In this document: piece after piece, positions 1 to 12,600 of the stretch
Numbering within the stretch: the first letter of the stretch is position 1
Layout: every line of letters begins with the position of its first letter
NCBI RefSeq assembly: GCF_000003815.2
Contig: NC_049980.1
Location: 2,884,740-2,948,739, forward strand
Source: Branchiostoma floridae
Lineage: Eukaryota; Chordata; Leptocardii; Amphioxiformes; Branchiostomatidae
Direction: 5' to 3'
DNA length: 64,000 nt
Program-made: the position numbers and the translations under genes
The notes under the pieces: model-generated
The model's database searches: none
What the model was told of the DNA's origin: nothing
Seen by the model: only the letters and a program-made list of their open reading frames with translations

Positions 1-176
1 ATTTAGCAAAAAATATCGATCTATGTCAATTGTGCAAATAAGACCTAAAAAAAAGGAGAAAATACTATAATTTCGTATTGGTATATTGTGTCTATAGCTA
101 CCTTGTCCCCCCCCCCCCCCCTCAAGACATAGATCATGTAAATTAGAGCCTCAGTAACAACTTGTGAGGAAATGCT

Positions 177-280
177 AGCCTGGTATCCAGGCGTAATATA
201 GCTTCCGAGTCTCTTCTCTCCTCTCTGGCAATGAGGAGAGAAGAGACTCGGAAGCTATATTACGGCTGGATACCAGGCTA
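177..280. mobile_element. 104 bp near-perfect palindromic micro-MITE
   Basis: Two 48-base arms (176-223 and 233-280) pair with one mismatch around a 9-base loop. The ends read AGCCTGGTATCCAG and CTGGATACCAGGCT. It is flanked by direct copies of AGGAAATGCT (167-176 and 281-290), a 10 bp target-site duplication. A 9-10 bp duplication suggests Mutator-like transposition (inference). The same terminus is seen at 39481-39500. Confidence 0.8.
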
Positions 281-2422
281 AGGAAATGCTACAAGACTGC
301 CAAGAGGATTTTAACCTTACAACCTGATTTCTTACAACGTGAATGTACTTGAAGCTATTATATTCTGATATTACATCTTCTTTTGACAATAAACCTGCCA
401 CCCGGGGTACTTTCATTTGAATGATAGAAATCCAACATTTGACAGTCTATTGTCGCATGAAAATATTATAATATTGCAAGGAGTGTAGCTTAAATCACTT
501 GACATGTTCGATCCTATTCTTCAACTATGACAGTTTTATGTGATTTTTTTCTCATCAAATTCCTTAAAGAAATAAGTGCAAGAAGGGAAAACATACTCAT
601 TCTACTGGGCATGTTGTATGTCAGTAACTGTTTATTGCACATGGGTTAAAGACTCAGTCTGTCATAGCATATTAATTATGACATTTCCAACTTTCCTACC
701 ACAACTATGTTAGTATTTACATCGTCTATTATGCCATGTTTCTCACTACATTGTCTTTAATGGGTGTACGTGAAAAAAGCTAAACGTTTTCAAGCAGTCA
801 TCAGTTTTTGTTATTGTGCATTCTTAAGTTGGTGTACCTGGAAGAAGTAAGACTGCTAATATTGCATTCAATCAAAAAAACTGACCATAACATGCTTTCA
901 CACTACCACAAGATTCTTAATTTAGCTACATGTATCTGTAAAAAAATACACCAGTTTGGAAACGTTACACCATACAAATGTATATACTTGATACAATATT
1001 TTGGAGCTGATATTTTTATGCTTTTTTTTTTCTTTAAGAAAACTGTACATTCGGAAACACATTGGAAAGTTTCATGAGGGCTTCATGCATAACTGTTGAG
1101 AAACTGTGCCTTGAGTTTGAACCATCACAGGGAGATGTACATGCTACAGAAATGGGTACATGCGTGATACTCCGACAGGTAGGACACTCAGATACAACAA
1201 CTATAACTCCATAACCTATCTTTCCCAGCTGTTATGTCAGGATGGACCTCCGTCATTGTAGTACATTAGAACTGAGATATGACTAAAAACTTACATTAAT
1301 TTAATCGCTCAGAAAAACGTTACCTGTAACTCTACTTGGAATTTCAAAGCTGCACTTGTGTACTAAATGGTGACGAAATGATCTTAATGTATATAACGTT
1401 ACTAACTATGAGCAGGTACATTTTGTACATATACTTGATATTAGAACATGCCAATGATAATCTCTACTTCTCTAAAAACATGATAATTATACCCTTCAAA
1501 CAAGTCATGTACAAGTACAGCACTAATAAACTAATAATCACCCTTAATATATCATGATCTACTTGTCACAGGGAGGCTCTATCTCGATGCTTTCAAGTGG
1601 AGTGAAATGTCATCACGCAAGACAGAATAAATGAAATTCGTAAAAAACGAATAGACAAAAAAAATTCTAATGCCACTTCTTAATGCCGCTGTCATCACGG
1701 TGTCTAAACATACAGCTTTGTATTGCTGACCAAGGTCTACTTAATGAAACTACACTTGCTCAGTTACGTTTACATTAAAATCTGCATGCCTACCTTCAAG
1801 TATAGATTGAAGTAATAAGAGAGTGGTCAAAAAGCAATGCAAGAATTAGTTATTTTATAACATGCTCCATTTTAGCGAATGAGTTGAAATTTGGCACAAA
1901 GTTAGGTAATGGTACTTATCCTCGAGAGAGAGAGAAATTTAATCATTCTGTTGTTGAGACTTTAAGAGCAACTTAGTAATTATCTTAAAATGGCTGCTCC
2001 TATAGTAATAATTTCAAAATGACTGCCCCTATGTAAGTCTGTAGGAAGCTTTTAAAGGAATAGAACATGCTAAATTTATATAGGGAGGTTCAATTGAAAA
2101 TTCTCTGACCCACTTACAAGTATTGCAAACTGCACAGACTGTAACTGTGATGTACCAATATTCATATCTCATTATGCCACATACTGATTTCGGAAGTTTT
2201 TACTTTTTCATTGCTGGAGTGGAGTGAGGTTCAGATTTGAAATCAAAGTGGTCATCAGGGTCATAGGCATGCAGTTTGGGTTGATTAAAGTTGAATACTT
2301 TTCAACCACGAGAAAGGAAGTTTAATACATTTTTTTGGTTGTTGATGACCATTACGTTTTGTTTCTCATACTTCATGGAAGAGTAGTTTACAAATACCAT
2401 CGTCAACACATTGGAGAACTCG

Positions 2423-3060
2423 AGTTCCACGACCTCATACCTTCGCCATATGAAATTAACCTTTTTGAGTGAAGAATTGTAAATTTTCACAAGCATTATG
2501 CAAAGAAGGTCCTCATTTGCATAAATTGTTATAGGTGATCATCTTCTCCACCTAAATAGCATATCAAGCTGTTGTAGTGAGTGCAACAGCCTACATGGTA
2601 GAGAAGCTACATTCTTCATGTTTGGGAAAAATGAAAATAAGGGAGACAACTGCACACTTCTGGCCTACTACCGCACCCTTCATGGATTGTAGTGGATTTG
2701 TAGACTTTCCTCATTAACTATGCAAATTTGCTGCTGATTTGCATAATTGGTATCTTATTACGCCCAACATCACTTACATTATCTACACACCGGAAATCAC
2801 GACAATCTGTCCAAACGTTTTTGAGTTGTCGTCATCCAAAGTTTGAACGGAAAGTTTGAAACAAAATTGGACACTGCAGTTTCAACTTACGGCACTTAAC
2901 CCGTCCTGTCCCTATGAGCTATCTGCCATTCAAAAATCATGGCCACAGGATATCCGCAACACTAGATACAAAAAAAAGAAAGTTCCGCTGCAATACCTTT
3001 GAAAGCTGCTAGGGAGGGGGGTCTATTATCAATCTTGTCACCTTCTTTTACCTGACCGCT
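2423..3060 (-). repeat. Decayed inverted copy of octamer-rich repeat family
   Basis: Shares GAGTTCCACGACCTCATACC and the block around ATCTGCCATTCAAAAATCATGG with the copies at 8745-9510, 56415-57630 and 60903-61798 (inverted where appropriate). Internally rearranged. Confidence 0.5.
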
Positions 3061-3947
3061 TAACCCACCAAGGCTTCTCAATGATTAAACTCACTCCCAC
3101 AAATTTCAAATTCACATTGGCCATTGTTACCTACAGAGACATAGATCATTATAGATGTGTAATTTCAGCTTTCTATGGTAAATGTAAGAGAGACAAAGGA
3201 ACTGATAGTTGCTTCTGACAGACTTTCATGGGGTGGTCATTTTGTTGAACTCAGATTAATTGATCATAAAAATCTAAAGAGCCAATTGAGACATGTCAGT
3301 CTCAAGAACATATGGCAGTATGGACCTTTACATGGTACCTTTGTGCCAAGTTCAACTCATTCAAATGAAAAACAAGAGTTATAAAACCAGTTGCATCACT
3401 TTTTCACTCACCCTTAGTGTAATGTATTTTAAAATTTTATAATACAGTGTGTTCTAATCCATCCACAATATAATGATTACAATTATTGAGGGAAGATGAC
3501 ATCTCGAACCTTGCAACTGCTACATTCTTCACAATAAAACTGGAAGTCTTTTTTAAAATAATATTTCTTGTACAAAATTATCTTACATATTACTGAGTAT
3601 ACACATTACTATAAGTTAAATATGTTCTTTTCAGCATTTTACTTTAAGTTAGCAGAATTGTACATCAAATGGATAAAAAAATACAGTGTACAATGTCATG
3701 TAAATACCTTTAATTTTTTGCTCCAAAACTTTGTTACTTATAATACAATGTAGCAATGCTGCTGCCAGTTAGTATTAATTACATGTAGGACCACAAGCAT
3801 TTTGGCCAACATGCATTATCTTACAGATTTAGATTGCTATAATTTCAAGTTCATGTACGTTAATATTGTAATTAGTTCAGACTTACCAGTATTGCTTAGT
3901 TCCTCTAGCCTCAAGATTGAGATGTATACATGTACATGTACACGTAA

Positions 3948-4483
3948 GGCCACACCAAATTCATTTGTAGCTTCTTGGAATCTCGGCTGCTATTTTCATC
4001 AATTTCAACAAAAATGGCCTGGCACAAATTCTTATCATGTCAAAAACTGTTATGGATGTTGTTCACTCCTTTGCCTTTGGGATATAGTAGATATTTTGCA
4101 TAAAGTTGTCTTTACATAATGTATTTTACATTTTGTGACTGCATCTGAACTGTGAGCAGTGACACCTGTCCTGCAGTACAATGTGAATTCAGTCAGAATT
4201 GCCCTGAAGAAGGTGACAGACAGTCACCGAAACGTTGGTGAGAATAAAGAAATGGTTGTGTAAAAAGAGTCTCTTGATTTAGTTGGAGAACAGTGACTGT
4301 TGCAGTTCTTTGTGATTTGCCATGGAAAGCTGAAAGCTTAAATAATGCTGTTGTTTATGTTATGCAAGCTCTCTTCGCCCCAGAATTCCTGCAAAAAAAA
4401 TGTCATTTTTATTTTTTTTTACTGTTGCTCCAATTCTTTTCATGAAAAAAATCCGAAAAGCAACATGTCAATCTGGTGTGGCC
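3948..4483. mobile_element. PIF/Harbinger-like MITE (GGCCACACC family), copy 1
   Basis: Ends GGCCACACCAAATT and AATCTGGTGTGGCC form terminal inverted repeats. The flanks are TAA (3945-3947) and TTA (4484-4486), so the target duplication is imperfect here. It contains a hammerhead-like motif at 4204-4232. Confidence 0.6.
4204..4248 (+). ncRNA. Hammerhead-ribozyme-like core followed by AATAAA
   Basis: CTGAAGA (4204-4210; hammerhead core CUGANGA), then a 6 bp stem GGTGAC/GTCACC with a 5-base loop (4212-4228), then GAAA (4229-4232). The order and spacing are those of the hammerhead core, except for one extra A before the stem. Similar CTGA-stem-GAAACG segments are carried by Penelope-like retroelements (general knowledge). 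I could not pair stem III and see no confident cleavage site, so activity is doubtful. Confidence 0.3.
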
Positions 4484-4513
4484 TTAGAGGAAATATATGA
4501 AAAATCATTCTTA

Positions 4514-6056
4514 GGCCATACCAATTTAATTTGTTGGTTCTCGGAATCGCCGCTTCTATTTTTCCCAATTTCAAAAAAAAAAAAAAAATCCATGAGGTTA
4601 TTTGCATGTTCATGAGAACTCATTTGCATGTTCGTGAGAGTTACATGGCCCCGTTACCTGATACCTACAAGTTGCTTGACAAACTTCGGCTCAGTTAAAC
4701 AAAACTTCTGAAACAAGTACTGGACATGCAAAAACAACTATCACCTGCTTATGTTTTCCTTTGTGTTGTAAAGGTATCGGACCGGAGTTTCTTTTAAGAT
4801 TTCGGAGGTTGGCGGGCAGCCTCAGGCCGAAGGGCTACAGTTCCGCTAGTAAACGTAGGACGCAAAACTTAATCAATATGGCGGAAAGCCGTTTACTGTC
4901 TCTTTCCGACAAACCTATTGGTACCGTCTGTTGCCTCTTTATTTTGGTTCGAATATGTAGTAAAATTTTAATTTTGGACCCGAAAACTATCATTTTTTAA
5001 CACTTTTTTGATCGAAGCTGCTTGGAAAAAACGAATTTTCCCAGGATAACGGCCTACGTGGTAGAGAAGCTAAATTCTTCATGTTTGTGTAAAATGAAAA
5101 TAAAAAAATTCCATGTGATAACTTTTTTGCAATCTCCGATGACGTCATTTCTTCGAAATCGCATGAAAAACGCCGCTATTTGGGTCATCAGGCGAAAAAA
5201 ACGCATCACCGTTGCAGCGGACTAATACAAAAATGGTTTCGCTGGCCGACCAACTACTCCTCGCACAAAAACAATACAACCCACGGGCTTTTCAGAAAAT
5301 ACGACAAATCTATGCTCAGCTATAACGATCACCAAGCCATAGGGAGCAAAAGTTAGGGAGACAACAGCGCACTTCCGGCCGATTACACCACCCTTCCGCC
5401 AACTCCGGTCAGATTTGAACTCCGACCCGGAACCTAAATCATCGAAAACCACCAATAGATCGTGAAATTTGTGCTGAAAAATGACGATTCGGCAAACCAA
5501 AATGGCCGCCATGTAGCCAGTCACAAGTATGTAAATGAGATGCAATTTCATGCAAATGAGCACGCCTCTAGCGTTTTTTGCTTAAACTGCAGCTTTCACA
5601 AAGAGAACAATGAATCAGATGTTTCAGGCACTCTTATTTTTTGGGTGAAATGAAGTCATTTTCTTGTTGCTAACATACATTAGACATTATACTATGCTGA
5701 AAAAGTTTTTCAACCTTTTTAAAAGTTTTTTAATGTTGTTAATGATTTACTATGATGATTTATTACAACTGTTAAGCTTTATTACTGTGTGTACTTCTGT
5801 AATACTGCACATTATTTTGCATTTGTATTGTTGAAATTAAATATAAAATGTATGCTTACATGCAAATTTTTCATGTAATTGTAACTGGATAAGTATTCTG
5901 CCACACATATACCATGGTTTCAGGTCTGGAATTACCAACCTGAAACTCTGGACCTGAATCCAGACTTGTTGCAGTTTTTTTTTTTTTTTTTTCGCCCTGT
6001 CGCTCCAACTTTTTTCTGAAAAAATCCGAGAACCAACAAATTAAATTGGTATGGCC
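4514..6056. mobile_element. PIF/Harbinger-like element, 1.54 kb (GGCCATACC variant)
   Basis: 32 bp perfect terminal inverted repeats starting GGCCATACCAATTTAATTTG, flanked by TTA on both sides (4511-4513, 6057-6059). No transposase recognised. The interior (about 5050-5400) shares sequence with 2590-2690, where most of the middle is deleted. Confidence 0.75.
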
Positions 6057-6276
6057 TTACATGCAGAAAAATACCTCACAATAGGATATGTTCCCTTGAT
6101 ATACAAAGTATGTTTAATTATATTGTGTTAACACACAGTCATGTAAATTACTGCTGCTGCATTTTAATTCACACAAATATATAATTTGATCTCTTTTCTA
6201 ATGATTCACTGCCATTTCACTGCTGGAAACCTGATAATCATCTAATTGAAGACTTTTCTTCTAGCTGGAGCAACAA

Positions 6277-6282
6277 TTTATT
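6277..6282 (-). terminator. Candidate polyadenylation signal of TRPN
   Basis: AATAAA on the minus strand about 210 nt past the TRPN stop codon. It is the first such hexamer downstream. In AT-rich DNA one hexamer is weak evidence. Confidence 0.35.
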
Positions 6283-6492
6283 GTACTCCCCATATATTCT
6301 CTAACTCTCATGACAGGGCACTGTTACTCTCTCAGAGAAACCCTCAATTGACCCGCTCCAATCATACATAAATTTCTTTAAGTCCATCTTTTCCTGCTGA
6401 CAATGATATTTGACACTGTCATGCTGCAACAGAATTCGGTTGCTATACCTCTACTTGGGTTTTAATTTTGCTGTAACACCAAACAAATGTCT

Positions 6493-6698
6493 CTACTTGT
6501 CCTTCTTCCCATCAACTCCAGATGAGGCTTTCTCGTTGGTGTTGTTCAGCTCATCCAGCTGGCGTGGGCCGTCTGCCTCTTTCTCTGCACTATCGGATAC
6601 GCCTTTTGCTGCCAAATACTTGTTTACAACTTCCTCCCAGTCAACCACATCTTCAATACGCTGCGGTCCGGAGTGGGTAGCAGAGGCCAAGTACGGTC
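6493..6698 (-). CDS. TRPN1: TRPN terminal exon with stop codon
   Basis: Enters in phase 1 (acceptor TTTAATTCTCAG). [20 protein letters not shown], then [16 protein letters not shown] and a charged tail ending DGKKDK and TAG at 6493-6495. The fly C-terminus has a similar RIENVADWEAIAKKY block, which supports this as the true end. An alternative acceptor (CCGCAG at 6661) would start at RIED. Confidence 0.85.
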
Positions 6699-9600
6699 CT
6701 GAGAATTAAAGAAATATGCATTAACACATTCACCACAGGAGAGCAAGGAGTTGCATGGGTTTAGAATAAAATTCGACTGCTCATGACAATAGATGTAGTA
6801 CATGAGTTTTGGTTAAAACTTTAAAAAAATGTATGGGTACATGGCAAATGACTGCAAAATGGCAGTTAATTTAAAGAACTGGTAGAAACAGCTTCATTAA
6901 TAACAGTAAATGATAGGGGTGGGTTCTGGTACAGAAAATTCGGGTACAGGTACAGTCCGGACCTGAACCTGGACCTATAGTCATTTGTGAAAACTTGTGA
7001 ATGGGTATTATTCGAAACAATGGTGCCTTTCACTACAACTACTATGTTTGATGGAGTATCCGCTGTCCATTGGTATTTTAAAATCCTATCTTTGCGTAAA
7101 CAACACTGAACTGCCTAACCTGGATTATCCAACTTCCACTAGTGTTTCCTATCTTATCAACTACCTCAGAGTCTGTACCTTTGAAACATTTTAATTGGCA
7201 AAACCCGTCCCACTAATTTTTCTAGGTCTGTTTTTTTTTTTTTTTTGGTCTAAGAAGAAAAAACAGTTTTGCACCAAAACGGTCCCTACACCTAACTGTT
7301 GGTTACCATACTATGTCTTTAGTCATATGTTAAACCTTTCTGACCACTTAGATTTCATACCAATGGCAACTTTTTCTTTTGGCCAAGTGTTATTTGCCCC
7401 CTCCCATCCCAGATGATGTCTTTCCTACACACCACACCTTCGTGTTTTAAACACTCTGGCCAATCAGAGTTTCTCATCGGTATCAAACTCTGTATCCAGC
7501 CAAAGTCTGATGCGCCGTCTGTTGTAATCTGGGGGGAATTGCGCCTGAGAGTGACTGGCATGTGTTTTGGTGAACTTTACAGGGGGTCTTCTGGACAAAC
7601 ACAAACCGTCTTCTCTAGTCTACCCTCCTCTCCTTGTCCCCTGCCCTAGTTTTTTTTGCAACCTGGGTCTTCTTTCATATTGGTATTTTCCCATTAAACT
7701 CTATATCCAGCCAAAGTCTGACTGACTGGTGTAATCTAATTATCAAAAAACTATAGATATTCCTAATAAGCAATGAGCCTCTCAGATTGCTACAGTCTTA
7801 CGCTCCTTACCTCCTGCACTTGCAGCAGCTTGTCCTGGACAGACATGGCATCAAACAGGCAACAACATTTACAATTTTTTAATGAAAACTATTTTGTACT
7901 TTGTGTAATAGTTTTTGCCATACATTGTATCATGTACAATTGTCGTGCAATAAAGTTATTCTACATTGTATGTATCCCTCAGCAAACATTCCTTAGGTTC
8001 ATTGGGGAGTAGTATATTCAGTTCAGTTTAGCTGATCACAGAGTACTGTCGCCATGGCAATGTCCTTTTTCAACACCGTTCTTGTTTCAAATGTTTGTGC
8101 ATCTTTCACTTTATAGCTTTATGTCACTTTTAAATTTATTTCACTTTATTTCCTTCGTGACTTTTTTGTCCCCCTCCCACAAAAACCATTGGGGGAAACT
8201 GATAGGTTTATAGATTGATAGTTAGGTTATATATTAGTTACAAATGTAGATAGTTAGGTTATATATTAGGTGCTCATCCATCTCATCTACTTTCTTTTCC
8301 ATTAAAATTCAAACTTTAACCCTGAACAGATTTCTTCATTCCCAATTGACTGACCGCTCACTATATAGACAGGTTTTACTTCATGCATCGATTTGCAGCT
8401 TTGAAGAATATTAGGCATTGTGTGTTATGTCAGTTGTACTGACTAGTGACAATTTTTGGATTGCATACCTTCTGGCCCAACCTGTGTACTCCGCTTCTTC
8501 AGTCCACGAAAAAACCCTGCCCCTCCTGAGTGTTGAAGTACATCAACAGACCGTGCATCTGAGATGCCATCTTGGTCATCCTCTTCTTGCATGTACTCAT
8601 GCATCTGTGGGCTGCAGAGGCGGCCTACAAGGAACAGTTTGGAACAATGATAATGGTACATGTACTATATGCTAAAGAATTCTCACACCAACAATCATCA
8701 ACTACATTAGAAATATGTGCAGACTACATGAATAGCATGATTATTACCTTTGCCAAGTAGGTAATATATATTTTGCATGTGTTTTGTCTGTGTGTCTGTT
8801 AACAGCATAGGCGAAGCCTTTGATGTATCCTGATGATACTTGGTAGGTGGATAGGAGTAAGCAAAACAAAGATCAAGATAGAAAACGGGCCCTTAAGCAG
8901 CTTTCTGAAGTACTGCAGTGGAACAATCTTTTTCATATCTCAGGTTCTGGACATGCTGTGGTCATGATTTCTGAGTGGTAGATAGCTCTTGGGGCAGAGA
9001 GAAAGAAAGCACTTCAATTTTTAGTAGGCCCACTAGCACCTTTTTTGACCTGCAGGAGCCGATTTTATGTAAAACTTTGGACAAGAATAACTCAAGAACA
9101 TGTTGGTATGTATAAAGTGTAAGCGGCAAGTTCACATATTTGATGATGTTCTTATTTGCAAATCAATTGCCAATTTGCATAATTAATGAGGAAAGTTAAT
9201 AAATCCAATGCATTCATATGGTAGGATCCTCAAATTTGTTACATAATATGTAGCTGAGAAAGAGAGGAATGTTGATAGATATCTATTCTGCCAATGAAGA
9301 CCTCATTTGCATAATTAATGAGAAAATCCTATAATTCCACAGTGGTGAATCATGAGAATATCATACTTGCAGTAATATAAAGCTGTTGCAAATTGTTACA
9401 TATATCATGCAAATGTGTGCCACATTTACATAATTTATCAGGAAACACTTCAATTGAAAACTTATAATACTTCACTCGAAATGGTTAATATCATTTGGCA
9501 AAGGTATGAGATGGTGGAACTCTACTTACACATATCATTTGTAATACTACACAGTACACAATGTATATGTCACAGTAGAGATCACGATCCAGTAGAACCG

Positions 9601-12600
9601 TCGATTCTCCTGGGAGAGATCGCGATCAGAGCTGGTCCTAGGGCCAAATCCGATCGGGGTCTCTCCTAGGAGAATTCTACTAAGTATAGATTGCGATCGG
9701 TGTCTCTCCTAGGGCCAACTCCAATCCAAACTCAAATGATACTAAGATATGGGAAACAGACTGCGATCGGGATCTCTCCTAGGAGAATGGGCGAGTCTAC
9801 TAGGAGAGACCCCGATCGGAGTTGGCCCTTGCACCAGCTCCGACCCAAACTCAAATGATGCTAAGATATACGAAACAACAATACTTTTTTTGAAAAACAA
9901 TAATTTTATTTAGTATTAATGCAAACTTACTAACTCATTACCAACTACAACTTGACACCTGTTGATCACTTAACAATGGTTATTGTTCTTCTAAAGCTGT
10001 GAAATGAAGTCTGACTAGTGTCAGTAGTGAAATGTACTCAATGGGTGTGAAATTGTGAGTAATATCTTGAAACTGTACTTAATCTTTTGACATCTGAATT
10101 TACAGTTGTTATTGTTCTTCCAGTTCTTCCAATTTGAAAGCTGTGAAATTTGCATACTGACACATTGTTTGATCGCCCGTTGGTGCCTTTCACATATTGT
10201 AAGATTCTGCCACTACTTTATCAGAATTACTTTATCAGAAAACATACTCACATGAAATTTACCATGAAAGTGATGCTATTTTATATACTATAGTGTACCT
10301 TGAGTAAAGTTGAAGAAGTGACTCTAGTGTGGTAGACTTGTGTGTAGTTGGTAATGAGTTAGTAGGTTTGCATTAACACTAAATTGCTGTTTCCTATATC
10401 TTAGCATCATTTGAGTTTGGATCGGAGCTGGTCCTAGGGCCAACTCCGATCGGGATCTCTCCTAGTAGAATCGCAGATTCTCCTAGGAGAGATCCCGATC
10501 GCAATCTGTCTCCCATTATCTTAAGTTCATATTGAGTTTGGGATCGAACTTGGCCCTAGGAGAGACCCCGATCGCAATCTATACTTAGTAGAATCTCCGA
10601 TTCTCCTAGGAGAGACCCCGATCGGAGTTGGCCCTAGGACCAGCTCCGATCGCGATCTCTCCTAGGAGAATCGACGATTCTACTGGCTCGTGATCTCTAC
10701 TGTGACATATATATGGTATACAGGGATCACAAGTACCCAGGTCAAAGTTCAAATCATACTTTCCTCCAGAGGAGAGTGTCATTTTCTAAAAGACCACATC
10801 TTCATGCACACAATATCGACTAAATTTGTAACCATTAATCACAGATAAGCAAATAAATGGACCATTCATAATCCAGAAACTGAGTATTACCCCTTCTGCA
10901 GACCCATCAAGTGTGATGGATGATGGGAATAATGCCTTAACTATTGGTTCCTATGAGATAATTGCTAAAGTTCCAGGTCAACTTTGGGTCAAATAAATAG
11001 AAGAATTAGGTTGCTAAGGATGGAAAATTCACACACATTGGTTTTAAGATTGGACCTCGATTTCCTTAAAGGGCTACTCAATTTTATGAAGGCCCTTTTT
11101 CAAAGTATGGGTTCAATGGGATGATTGACAACAGATCAAAGCCAATTTTTTACCAAAAGCAAGTGGGAAATAAAGTTGTCAAACAAGTATCCAGAAGCAC
11201 ATTGCAAATTAAAGTAGTTTTCAAACTCAACCTTATATTTCTTAAGAGCTACCAAGTTGAAGTTTGTCTAATGGTTGTGTGTGTGTTACAGCTGGCTGTA
11301 ATTTAATTGGAGGGTACTTTTAGTACTCGGGGGTTAATGCTCTATAATGCAACTGCTGCCTTGTCCAGGTTCAATGTCAAATGGCTGACAATTACATTTT
11401 GGGTTCAGAAAATATTACTAGCAGAACTGGAACACTCTCCTCCTGAGTACAGTATAACCTTTAAGCAAAATGAAATTTTGCACTTACACTTGACTTTGTA
11501 GACCAGCCTTAGGTAGGAGAACAACTTGGTTATCAGGTTCAAGGGTGATGGTGCTGATGATGTTTTGTTCATGTTGCGAATCAGCTTTGCACGTCCAAAT
11601 TTCCACTCAATATCTGACTGTGCCTGAATCCGCTGATAAGTATCAGACATCATGGCAATGAGAAGGTTGATGAGTACGATAATCGCAACCATCATGTAAG
11701 TGCCAAAGACCATCTTTACAAAAAGAGGTATGAATGATGGATGCCGAGTACTCAAAGTTGGGAGATTATCAGGTTCTATCAGCCCAAACAATGAGAAAAA
11801 TAGAATTTCAAATGTTTTGTCAGGAGTCTGGATTGTATAGGTCTGGTCAATGGATCCATCTCCAGAGCTAACTGTGGGAGGTGGGTAGACAGGCTGGTAA
11901 ACTGCAGCAAGGTGGAGGGTGAAACCTGCCATGAAGATTAGCAGAATGACCAAGAAGCGAACCATGTCTTTCATTAAGTCTCTGATAATGATTGCCCAAG
12001 GTCCAAACAGGTGGTGAAATGATAGAAACTCAAGAAACTGCACAAAACTCAGCAGTAAAGAAAATCCAAGAAGCTGGTTTCGTGCTGACAGACAATCGAG
12101 TCTGGTGTTCCCAGTAAATGCAAACGCTAAGAGGTGGCAGAATGCAGCTATTGCACAAATCGCTATGATGATGATCTTGATCCAACCTAGACCTTGCCTG
12201 TCTCCTGGATTGGTCAGTTCGGAAACCAGATTTCCTGACATCCATGCCAATAATAGCCACTCATTCCAGTTAGGCATCAAGTTGAACAGGTTATCAGATA
12301 ACGGGTATATGGGAGCTACAATCATTATCACAAATAACCCAATCTGAAAAAAGTGGGATGTTATGTAGCTCATCAGTTTGATTGCAGGTACTTTGTTGTA
12401 ACGGTGGCCCAACGGGATGGAGAATGCGACCCACACAGGGGGGCAGATCAGAAAACCTAAGAACAGGAGCATGATCTTCCAGCTGGCCCACGTCTTCATC
12501 ACTCCCATCCACACATCTGTTAGATACTTCTGCACAGCGGGATGGGCTACCACATCCTTCTGCGCACACTCGATCAGGACATCAAGAAATGGCGTGCTGC

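Larger units (their letters stand above)
1..3947. other. Left flank, no gene recognised
   Basis: No exon with recognisable homology on either strand; short ORFs here have no coding character. It holds a poly-C run (109-121), a palindromic micro-element (177-280), and an inverted, decayed copy of the octamer-rich repeat (about 2423-3060). A copy of sequence also present inside the 4514-6056 element lies at about 2590-2690. Confidence 0.6.

Noticed and set aside
5222-5563. 113-codon minus-strand ORF
   Set aside because: It lies inside the 4514-6056 inverted-repeat element, has no recognisable domain, and its region is deleted in the relative at 2590-2690.
6661-6698. Alternative acceptor CCGCAG starting the last TRPN exon at RIED, with DKLLQVQE microexon in phase 0
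   Set aside because: Readable and open, but it needs a weak GTTGGG donor; the phase-1 set of sites is stronger at every border.
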